Source: Aegilops tauschii subsp. strangulata
Lineage: Eukaryota > Streptophyta > Magnoliopsida > Poales > Poaceae
Reading direction: 5' to 3'
Length of the DNA: 64,000 nt
Assembly: GCF_002575655.3 (NCBI RefSeq)
Contig: NC_053035.3
Span: 505,454,601-505,518,600, forward strand
A program made the translations under genes and the position numbers. Shown here piece after piece: positions 13,681-23,230 of this stretch; within the stretch, counting starts at the first letter, position 1; every line of letters begins with the position of its first letter. The notes under the pieces are model-generated. The model made no database searches and was not told the DNA's origin. It worked only from the letters and a program-made list of their open reading frames with translations.

Positions 13681-15006
13681 GTATCATCACAATAATCATC
13701 ATAAGGAGCAACTTTGTTCTCATCATAATCAATTGAAACCTCTTCCAAGATAGTGGAATCATTACTAAATAAAGTCATGACCTCTCCAAATCCACTTTTA
13801 TAATTATCACAATAATATTCAACATCCTCCAAAATATTGGGATCATTACTTCCTAAAGTTGACACTCTTCCAAACCCACTTTCATCAATATAATCATCAT
13901 AAATAGGGGGCATGCTATCATCATAATAAATTTGCTCGTCAAAACTTGGGAGACTAAAAATATCATCTTCATTAAACATAGCATCCCCAAGCTTGGGACA
14001 AACATTAATTGCAGCAAATAAATTCTCAAACATGCCATTATCATCAAACATAGCATCCCCAAGCTTGGGCCTTTTCATATCATAAGCATAATCACTCTCA
14101 TCATTCATTGTATGGATAGCACCAATAGTATAGCAATTATCATCATCACAATGAGTAATAGGAGCAAGATCATTTGGGAGGGATACCTTTTTACCTTTGC
14201 TTCTACGTCTATTCTTTTTCTTCTTCGCATCATGTGTGGGTTTAATCGTCTTTTTGGAGCTCCTTATTAATGAGATTGGTTGAATAGAAAGCTCCTCCTC
14301 GTTACCTGATTCATCATAAGAAAGAATAGGAGGATATTGGGAAATCTCTTCCCTTTCATTAGTATTCTCTTCATCTTCTATTTGTTTTCTTGTCTTTATG
14401 TAATTGGGAATATAAGGATTTTCAATGCAATTCACTATCAAAATCAAGAACTTTATCCAGGACAAACTCTGGAAGATCATTAGTTATACGTTTCATTTCT
14501 TCATAACCCACAAGCAAACTAAGTTCATTATGATGCGCAAGGGAAATCAAGTCATCACAATTTTTGGACATGATACGATCATGAAACAATTTGCATTGGA
14601 GATTTAAATGATCACGTTCATTGCAAAGTTCACAAGGATGACAAAGAAATTTTAAATTTTCAGCACAAGCATCTAGCCTCTCTTGCAACCATTTAGTTTC
14701 TAAATACTTATGCCTCTTGCAAAATCTATCTTCCCTATTTGGTGTGTACTTGCAAACTCTATGCACTCCACAAAAATTGACATGCTTATAAGAGACATTT
14801 TCATCATGACTAGTGCAATCATCATCAGTACTATGGATATTCAGAGAGTTCATACTAACAACATTGCAATCATGCTCATCACTCAAAGATTCAGTGCCAA
14901 ACATTTTAATGCATTCTTCTTCTAGCACTTGGGCACAATTTTCCTTTCCATCATTTCCACGAAAGTTATTAAAAAGATGAAGCGTATGAGGCACCCTCAA
15001 TTCCAT
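13681..15006 (-). pseudogene. 5' part of the unknown ORF of the Gypsy-type element
   Basis: The minus-strand frame starts MELRVPHTLHLFNNF at 15006, just downstream of the primer-binding sites. It runs to 14422 in one frame and then continues in another (14480-13681), so there is one frameshift near 14430. The first part has a Cys/His-rich segment (HPCELCNERDHLNLQC). The second part has a basic run (KKKKNRRRSKGKK) and then an acidic Tyr-rich tail with two internal duplications: PKLGDAMF occurs twice, and SGFGxVxTLxSND occurs twice. No gag zinc knuckle, protease or polymerase motif is seen. I do not recognise the function; a structural or gag-replacement protein of a non-autonomous element is possible. 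The frame continues at 4972-4481. Confidence 0.55.
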
Positions 15007-15101
15007 TTTTTTATAGTTTTCTTTTATAAACTAAACAAGTGATAAAACAAGAAACAAAAATATTCGATTGCAGTATCTAAAGATATACCTTCAAGAACTA
15101 A

Positions 15102-15193
15102 CCTCCCCGGCAACGGCGCCAGAAAAGAGCTTAGTTGGCGGGGTGTTAGTGCCGCTTACCAAGCCTCCCCGGCAACGGCGCCAGAAAAGAGCT
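15102..15193 (-). repeat. Tandemly duplicated tRNA-Asp primer-binding site
   Basis: A 30-base unit containing the primer-binding site (plus strand CCCCGGCAACGGCGCCAGA) occurs at 15102-15131 and again at 15164-15193, 62 bases apart. On the minus strand both read CTGGCGCCGTTGCCGGGG, complementary to the 3' end of plant tRNA-Asp. Only the right-hand copy lies at the normal distance from an LTR end (TGGATGTC, 15193-15200). Confidence 0.88.
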
Positions 15194-15200
15194 GGATGTC

Positions 15201-16823
15201 TGATACGTCTCCAACGTATCTATAATTTTTTATTGTTCCATGCTATTATATTATCTATTTTGGATGTTTATGGGCTTTATTATGCACTTTTACATTATTT
15301 TTGGGACTAACCTATTAACCCAGAGCCCAGTGCCAGTTTCTGTTTTTCCCTTGTTTCAGTGTTTCGCAGAAAAGGAATATCAAACGGAGTCCAAATGGAA
15401 TGAAACCTTCGGGAAAGTTATTTTGGAACGGAAGCAATCCAGGGGACTTGGAGTGCACGTCAGGGAATCAACAAGGAAGGCACGAGGCAGGGGGGCGCGC
15501 CCACCCCCCTGGGCGCGCCCTCCACCCTCGTGGGCCCCTCGTGGCTCCCCTGACGTATTTCTTCCTCCTATATATACCCATATACCTAAAACCTTCGGGG
15601 AACAGAATAGATCGGGAGTTCCGCCGCCGCAAGCCTCTGTAGCCACCAAAAACCAATCAGGACCCTGTTCCGGCACCCTGCCGGAGGGGGGAACCCTCAC
15701 CGGTGGCCATCTTCATCATCCCGGCGCTCTCCATGACGAGGAGGGAGTAGTTCACCCTCGGGGCTGAGGGTATGTACCAGTAGCTATGTGTTTGATCTCT
15801 CTCTCGTGTTCTTGATTTGGCACGATCTTGATGTATCGCGAGCTTTGCTATTATAGTTGGATCTTATGATGTTTCTCCCCCTCTACTCTCTTGTAATGGA
15901 TTGAGTTTTCCCTTTGAAGTTATCTTATCGGATTGAGTCTTTAATGATTTGAGAACACTTGATGTATGTCTTGCGTGGGATAACCGTGGTGACAATGGGT
16001 TATTCTATTGATTCACTTGATTTATGTTTTGGTGATCAACTTGCGGGTTCCGCCCATGAACCTATGCATAGGGGTTGGCACACATTTTCGTCTTGACTCT
16101 CCGATAGAAACTTTGGGGCACTCTTTGAGGTTCTGTGTGTTGGTTGAATAGATGAATCTGAGATTGTGTGATGCATATCGTATCTACCCACAGATACTTG
16201 AGGTGACATTGGAGTATCTAGGTGACATTAGGGTTTTGGTTGATGTGTGTCTTAAGGTGTTATTTTACTACGAACTCTAGGGCTGTTTGTGACACTTATA
16301 GGAATAGCCCAATGGATTGATCGGAAAGAATAACTTTGAGGTGGTTTCGTACCCTACCATAATCTCTTCGTTTGTTCTCCGCTATTAGTGACTTTGGAGT
16401 GACTCTTTGCTGCATGTTGAGGGATAGTTATGTGATCCAATTATGTTATTATTGTTGAGAGAACTTGCACTAGTGAAAGTATGAACCCTAGGCCTTGTTT
16501 CCTAGCATTGCAATACCGTTTACGCTCACTTTTATCATTAGTTACTTTGCTGTTTTTATATTTTCAGATTACAAAAACCTATATCTACCATCCATATTGC
16601 ACTTGTATCACCATCTCTTCGCCGAACTAGTGCACCTATACAATTTACCATTGTATTGGGTGTGTTGGGGACACAAGAGACTCTTTGTTATTTGGTTGCA
16701 GGGTTGCTTGAGAGAGACCATCTTCATCCTATGCCTCCCACGGATTGATAAACCTTAGGTCATCCACTTGAGGGAAATTTGCTACTGTCCTACAAACCTC
16801 TGCACTTGGAGGCCCAACAACGT
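15201..16823 (+). repeat. Extra inverted LTR inside the 5' LTR of the Gypsy-type element
   Basis: This reads as an LTR on the plus strand, from TGATACGTCTCCAACG to GGAGGCCCAACAACG. It lacks the last 30 or so bases of the normal LTR end. It lies head to head with the expected minus-strand LTR at 16824-18424, and the stem of the palindrome is perfect around an 11-base loop (TCTTCTTGTAG, near 16830). The first 400 or so bases belong to a different LTR variant (TTGTTCCATGCTATTATATTATC) from the partner arm, while the rest is closely related. It contains a TATATATACCC box near 15570 and a (CT)n tract near 15800. Confidence 0.85.
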
Positions 16824-17829
16824 TCTTCTTGTAGACGTTGTTGGGCCTCCAAGTGCAGAGGTTTGTAGGACAGTAGCAAATTTCCCTGAAGTGGATGACC
16901 TAAGGTTTATCATTCCGTGGGAGGCGTAGGATGAAGATGGTCTCTCTCAAGCAACCCTGCAACCAAATAACAAAGAGTCTCTTGTGTCCCCAACACACCC
17001 AATACAATGGTAAATTGTATAGGTGCACTAGTTCGGCGAAGAGATGGTGATACAAGTGCAATATGGATGGTAGATATGGGTATTTGTAATCTGAAAATAC
17101 AAAAACAGCAAGGTAACTTATGATAAAAGTGAGCGTAAACGGTATTGCAATGCTTCAAAACAAGGCCTAGGGTTCATACTTTCGCTAGTGCAAGTTCTCT
17201 CAACTGTAACTGGATCATATAACTATCCCTCAACATGCAACAAAGAGTCACTCCAAAGTAACTAATAGCGAAGAACAAACGAAGAGATTATTGTAGGGTA
17301 CGAAACCACCTCAAAGTTAAAATAACATGAAGCTATTCTTTCCGTTCGATCTATCCTAGAGTTCGTACTAGAATAACACCTTAAGACACATATTAACCAC
17401 AACCCTAATGTCACCTAGATACTCCAATGTCACCTCAAGTATCCGTGTATACGGTATGCATCACACAATCTCAGATTCATCTATTCAAACCAACACAAAG
17501 TACTTCAAAGAGTGCCCCAAAGTTTCTACTGGAGAGTCAAGACGAAAACGTGTGCCAACCCCTATGCATAAGTTCACAAGGTCACTGAACCCGCAAGTTG
17601 ATCACCAAAACATACATCAAGTAGATCACGTGAATATCCCATTGTCACCACAGATAAGCACATGCAAGAAGTACATCAAGTGTTCTCAAATCCTTAAAGA
17701 CTCAATCCGATAAGATAACTTCAAAGGGAAAACTCAATCCATTACAAGAGAGTAGAGGGGGAGAAACATCATAAGATCCAACTATAATAGCAAAGCTCGC
17801 GATACATCAAGATCGTGCCGAATCAATAA

Positions 17830-17860
<31 letters not shown>

Positions 17861-18424
17861 TCAAACACATAGCTACTGGTACATACCCTCAGCCCCGAGG
17901 GTGAACTACTCCCTCCTCGTCATGGAGAGCGCCGGGATGATGAAGATGGCCACTGGTGATGGATCCCCCCTCTGGCAGGGTGCCGGGACAGGGTCCCGAT
18001 TGGTTTTTCGTGGCTACAGAGGCTTGCGGCGGCGGAACTCCCGATCTAGGTTATTTTCTAGAGGTTTGAGGATTTATAGGAGAGGTTGGCGTCGAGAAAA
18101 AGTCAGGGGGCCCCACGGAGAGTCCACGAGGCACAGGGGCACGCCCCAGGGGGGTGGGCGCACCCTCCACCCTTGTGGGGCCCACGGGACTCCCCTCCGG
18201 TAACTCTTCATTCCAGTATTTTTTATATTTTCCAGAAAAAATCTCGTTGATTTTCAGCGAATTCCGAGAACTTTTATTTCTGCACAAAAACAGCACCACG
18301 GTAATTCTGCTGAAAACAACGTCAGTCCGGGTTAGTTCTAACCAAATCATACCAAAATCATGTAAAAATATTATAAACATGGCATGAATACATCAAAAAT
18401 TATAGATATGTTGGAGACGTAACA
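16824..18424 (-). repeat. 5' LTR of the Gypsy-type element, terminal 20 bases replaced
   Basis: On the minus strand it starts TGTTACGTCTCCAACATATC at 18424, next to the GCAAA target duplication. It matches the 3' LTR at 62-1720 in type, both having GATGTATTCATGCC after the start. Its inner end stops at CTACAAGAAGAA. The usual terminal GGTTGTGTAGTAGACATCA is replaced by the inverted LTR copy at 15201-16823. A GA-repeat tract lies at 17825-17860. Confidence 0.85.
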
Positions 18425-18575
18425 GCAAACGACTAAGGAGTTAGTCACGAGGTGATGTATTACGGAACGAGTATAGAGACTTACCGGTAACGAGATTGAA
18501 CTAGGTATGAAGATACCGACGATCGAATCTCGGGCAAGTAACATACCGATAGACAAAGGGAATAAAGTATGTTGT
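18425..18575 (+). repeat. Angela-type Copia LTR remnant, right part
   Basis: This is the continuation of the LTR at 1-61 (compare CGGAACGAGTA...CTTACCGGTAACGAG with 41501-41530). It starts with the GCAAA duplication and stops where another TGATACGTCTCC LTR begins at 18576. Confidence 0.85.
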
Positions 18576-19667
18576 TGATACGTCTCCAATGTATCGATAA
18601 TTTTTTATTGTTCCATGTTGTTATATTATCAATCTTGGATGTTTTATAATCATTTTATAGTCATTTTATATCATTTTTGGTACTAACCTATTGACAGAGT
18701 GCCAAGTGCCAGTTGTTGTTTTCTGCATGTTTTTTTACATCGCAGGAAATTAATACTAAACGGAGTCCAAACGCAGCGAAAATTTTTGGAGATTTTTTTT
18801 GGACCAGACGTCATCCAGTGGGCCGAAGAAGAACCTGGGGGTGCTCCGAGGGGAGCACAACCCACCAGGGCGTTCCTGGGGGCCCCGGCGCGCCCAGGTG
18901 GGTTGTGCCCACCTCGGGTGCCCCTTGGACCGCCTCTTTGCTCTATAAATACCCCAATATTCCAGAAACCCTAGGGTAGTCGATGAAAATCAATTACAGC
19001 CGCCGCAGAGTCCAGAACCACCAGATCCAATCTAGACACCATCATGGAGGGGTTCACCACTTCCATTGGTGCCTCTCCAATGATGCGTGAGTAGTTCTTT
19101 GTAGACCTTCGGTTCCGTAGTTAGTAGATAGATGTATTCCTCTCTCTCGTTTGATTCTCAATACAATGGTCTCTTGGAGATCCATATGATGTAACTCTTT
19201 TTGCGGTGTGTTTGTTGGGATCGGATGAACTTTGAGTTTATGACCAGATCTATCTTTTTATATCCATGAAAGTTATTTGAGTTTTTTTATCTCTTATATG
19301 CATGATTGCTTATAGCCTCGTATTTCTTCTCCGATATTTGGGTTTTGTTTGGCCAACTTGATCTATTTATCTTGCAATGAGAAGAGGTGCTTTGTAGTGT
19401 GTTCGATCTTACGGTGCTTGATCCCAGTGACAGAAGGGGAACCGACACGTATGTATTGTTGCTACTAAGGATAAAACGATGGGGTCTATTTCTACATAAA
19501 TAGATCTTGTCTACATCATGTCATCGTTCTAATTGCATTAGTCCGTTTTTCCATGAACTTAATACACTAGATGCATGCTGGATAGCGGTCGATGTGTGGA
19601 GTAATAGTAGTAGATGCAGGCAGGAGTCAGTATACTAATCTTGGATGTGATGCCCATGTAATTACGT
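18576..19667 (+). repeat. Truncated Gypsy-type LTR
   Basis: The sequence starts TGATACGTCTCCAATGTATC and follows the LTR type complete at 50416-51991 for about 1.1 kb. It includes a CTCTATAAATACCCC promoter box near 18940 and the TGCATGCTGGATAGCGGTCG block near 19570. It ends abruptly after GATGCCCATGTAATTACGT, where a Copia LTR fragment begins. The remaining 500 or so bases and any partner LTR are missing. Confidence 0.8.
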
Positions 19668-20215
19668 TGATAATTGTCTATTGTTCAGGAGAATGATGTG
19701 ATGGACAAGACCCAATCCTAAGCATAGCACAAGATCGTGTAGTTCGTTTGCTAAGAGCTTTTCTAATGTCAAGTATCATTTCCTTGGACCATGAGATTGT
19801 GCAACTCGCGGATACCGTAGGAATGCTATGGGTGTATCAAACGTCACAATGTAATTGGGAGGCTCTAAAGGTGCACTACGGGTATCTCCGAAAGTGTCTG
19901 TTGGGTTGGCACGAATTGAGACTGGGATTTGTCACTCCGTATGACGGAGAGGTATCTCTGGGCCCACTCGGTAATGCATCATCATAATGAGTTCAATGTG
20001 ACTAAGGAGTTAGCCACGAGATCATGTGTTACGGAACGAGTAAAGAGACTTGCCGGTAACAAGATTGAACGAGGTATGGGGATACCGACGATCGAATCTC
20101 GGGCAAGTAACATAACGATGGACAAAGGGAATTGTATACGGGATTGATTGAATCCCCGAAATCGTGGTTCATCTAATGAGATCATCATGGAACATGTGGG
20201 AGCCAACATGGGTAT
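19668..20215 (+). repeat. Left LTR of the second Copia element, first fragment
   Basis: This matches the intact right LTR at 40920-42631 from TGATAATTGTCTATTGTTC onward. It has lost the LTR start (about 70 bases) and about 160 internal bases between TTGTTCA and GGAGAATGATG (compare 41000 with 41158). It breaks at AACATGGGTAT (20215), where another LTR is inserted. The same LTR resumes at 34753. Confidence 0.85.
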
Positions 20216-21347
20216 TGATACGTCTCCAACGTATCTATAATTTTTGATTGCTCCATGCTATATTATCTTCTGTTTTGGACATTATTGGGCTTTATTATAC
20301 ACTTTTATATTATTTTTGGGACTAACCTATTAACCGAAGGCCCAGCCCAGAATTGCTGTTTTCTGCCTATTTCAGAGTTTCGCAGAAAAAGAATATCAAA
20401 CGGTGTCCAAACGGAATGAAACCTTCGGGAACGTGATTTTCAGAACGAACGTGATCCAAAGGACTTGGACCCTACTTCAAGAAAGCTACCAGGAAGCCAC
20501 AAGGTAGGGGGCGCGCCTACCCCCCGGGCACGCCCTCCACCCTCGTAGGCCCCACGTTGCTCCACCGACGTACTCCTTCCTCCTATATATACCTACGTAC
20601 CCCCAAACTACCAGATACGGAGCCAAAAACCTAATTCCACCGCCGCAACCTTCTGTACCCGTGAGATCCCATCTTGGGGCCTGTTCCGGAGCTCCGCTGG
20701 AGGGGGCATCGATCACGGAGGGCTTCTACATCAACACCATAGCCTCTCCGATGAAGTGTGAGTAGTTTACCTCAGACCTTCGGGTCCATAGTTATTAGCT
20801 AGATGGCTTCCTCTCTCTTTTTGGATCTCAATACAATGTTCTCCCCCTCTCTCGTGGAGATCTATTCGATGTAATCTTCTTTTGCGGTGTGTTTGTTGAG
20901 ACCGATGAATTGTGGGTTTATGATCAAGTTTATCTATGAACAATATTTGAATCTTCTGAATTCTTTTATGTATGATTGGTTATCTTTGCAAGTCTCTTCG
21001 AATTATCAGTTTGGTTTGGCCTACTAGATTGATCTTTCTTGCAATGGGAGAAGTGCTTAGCTTTGGGTTCAATCTTGCGGTGTCCTTTCCCAGTGACAGT
21101 AGGGGCAGCAAGGCACGTATTGTATTGTTGCCATCGAGGATAACAAGATGGGGTTTATATCATATTGCATGACTTTATCCCTCTACATCATGTCATCTTG
21201 CTTAAAGCATTACTCTGTTCTTATGAACTTAATACACTAGATGCATGCTGGATAGCGGTCGATGTGTGGAGTAATAGTAGTAGATGCGGGCAGGAGTCGG
21301 TCTACTTGTCTCGGACGTGATGCCTATATACATGATCATACCTAGAT
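20216..21347 (+). repeat. Gypsy-type LTR inserted in the Copia LTR, truncated
   Basis: The sequence starts TGATACGTCTCCAACGTATC directly after Copia LTR sequence and follows the same LTR type as 18576-19667. It has a TATATATACC box near 20583 and the GATAGCGGTCGATGTGTGG block near 21251. It stops at CATGATCATACCTAGAT, where the Tat-lineage element begins. The remaining third of the LTR is not found on the other side. Confidence 0.82.
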
Positions 21348-22577
21348 TGTCGGGTGGTAGGTGCGACATATGCCAACGGGTGGCTTATCATTGTGGGAGC
21401 CAGTAAGACATCGCCGGTGCCTGGAAACGGGATAAGGCGAAGACATGCACGCCGGCGAATCTTACCCAGGTTCGGGGCTCTCCGTGGAGATAACACCCCT
21501 AGTCCTGCTCTGCGGGGTCTCCGCATGATCACTAGATCAATACAAGTAGCTACAAGTGCTCCTTGAGCTGTTTGGCTAGAGGAGGAAGAGAGGCAAGGCT
21601 AGCTCTCCTCTTCTCTCTATGTGGTGTGTAAAACTATCTTCGAGATCATCCCTTTGCATGGGTGCCCTGGGGGGTTTATATAGGCCTACCCCCCAGGGAT
21701 ACAATGGTAATCCGGCTGGGCGCGGGTCCTAGCCGTCAGTGTCTGTGTTCGCCGGCTTCTCCGCCGACCGTTGGGGCCCGCCGACTGGTGGGTCCCGCCG
21801 GCTGCCGGCCTCTTGGCCGACTGGCCGGCCCCACCGCCCGGTGGTCTTGTCGGTGGCTGGTTACTGTTGCCTCGCCCCTGATGACGAGGGCTTTGTCGAG
21901 GTAAGCATGGCTACAGTGCCGCCGCCTGGCGGGCTCTCACTGTAGCCTTACCTCGCCTTGTCTCCTTAATGATGCACATACTTCGAGGGAGGGAGGTAGC
22001 TGGCTATTGGGAGCCGGCTACGCCCCAGGCCGACTAGGGCAGGCCTGGCCGCCTTCGAGCGTCTCTCTGGCTGAATAGGGCCGCCGCCCGCGGGCCGTAC
22101 TGGCGCCTGTCGTGGGTGGCGTCACGGTCAACATGGCAACAATGCCGCGCCAGACGGGGGATGGCTGACCCGTACGGCGCACTGTGGCCATGCGTGCTCC
22201 GGGATTCGGGGGCGGCAGGCTGTACTGTGGCCACGCCCCGTCTCATCACCATTATGTGGGTGCAGCCCTTGAGGGTGCAGTCTTGGCTGACTTCCAGGAG
22301 TCGGTCTTCTTGCGGCCGGCTTCTGGGAGTCGGTCTTCTTATGGTCGGCTTCTGGGAGTCGGTCCTCTTATGGCCAGCTTCTGGGAGTCGGCCATCTTAT
22401 GGTCATCTTTGGGAGGGTTTTTTGAGGTCGGGTCGCCTTCCGGTAGTCGGCCTATGAGATAGCCGACCAGGGGAAGGCGGCCCTGTGTTTTGGATGCTTG
22501 AAGGCCCGATTGGCCAGATAATTTTTCAAAAAGACAGGGGGAGTCGGTTAGGCTACCCGTGGCTATTTACTCCGACA
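21348..22577 (-). repeat. 3' LTR of the Tat-lineage element
   Basis: The 1230-bp sequence has TG...CA ends (plus strand TGTCGGGTGGTAGG to TTTACTCCGACA). It is GC-rich and carries four 29-bp tandem repeats at 22291-22406. The first 570 bases match the truncated LTR at 34184-34752 almost exactly. Just outside the right end, 22578-22592 holds the purine tract (minus-strand AGCTTCGGGGACTAC). Confidence 0.93.
22291..22406 (+). repeat. 29-bp tandem repeat, four copies, in the Tat LTR
   Basis: Four adjacent 29-base units start at 22291, 22320, 22349 and 22378. They share CTTCTGGGAGTCGGTC and diverge in the last third. The other LTR copy is truncated before this point, so copy-number variation between LTRs cannot be seen here. 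Confidence 0.9.
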
Positions 22578-23230
22578 GTAGTCCCCGAAGCTGGTTGGGC
22601 TTCGAGGCTGAGAAGAGGACGAGAAGCTCGGTCAGCTTCCTATCTTGAAGAGCTAGCAGCTAGGGGCCGGCTTCGGTTGGGTGCGCCGTCTTGGCGAGAT
22701 TTTGAAGTCTGAAGGCGGGAGTCGGCTGCTGCGCACGCCGGGTTGCGGGCCGGCCGCTCGCCGCCCGCGCGCCACGTGGCACCCTCCGGCTAAAAAAAGC
22801 CTGCCTGCCCACGCGCGTGACGGGACGCCGCCGCAGGCCGGGGGCCCACCACTCCCACGCCTAGGCCCAGGCGCGGATTCTCTGTGGCCCAAAGCGGGCC
22901 GCACGCCTTCCGGCGGCAGTTTCTGCACGTCGTTAGGGCGCAATAATCGCGGGACGTGGGGGAGTGGGCGCAGCTAATCCCACGTTCCCCCCCCCCCCCA
23001 CGCCTCGCCTCCTCGGCTTCGCCGCACGAGGCTATTAGTAGGGGGAGGAGGGGAGCGGCAGGCGCTCGCACGCTCACCCTCGCTCCGCCATTTTCTTCCT
23101 TTCCTTCTCCGCCGCAGCAGCTCTTCGCCGCCGCGCCGTCCCTCTAGTCTTCGCACTACCCCGCAGCTTCGCCGCCGCGGGGCCGTGGTTTCGCCGTCTC
23201 CGCGCCCTTTCTCGTCAGCTTCTGGCCGTC

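Larger units (their letters stand above)
62..18424 (-). mobile_element. Gypsy-type non-autonomous LTR retrotransposon with nested Copia insertion
   Basis: The element is bounded by LTRs (62-1720 and a rearranged right LTR ending at 18424) and flanked by the perfect 5-bp duplication GCAAA (57-61 and 18425-18429). On the minus strand the order is 5' LTR, primer-binding site complementary to the 3' end of plant tRNA-Asp (TGGCGCCGTTGCCGGGG), an unknown ORF, a long non-coding region, a weak purine tract and the 3' LTR. No protease, RT or integrase was seen, so it is probably non-autonomous. The LTR type (start TGATACGTCTCCAACG, about 1.6 kb) resembles Sabrina/WHAM-like Triticeae Gypsy families; the exact family name is uncertain. 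A full Copia element (4973-13680) sits inside it. Confidence 0.85.

Noticed and set aside
15102..15193. A tRNA-Asp gene
   Set aside because: Only the 3' end complement of the tRNA is present, in the position of a primer-binding site. No cloverleaf can be formed.
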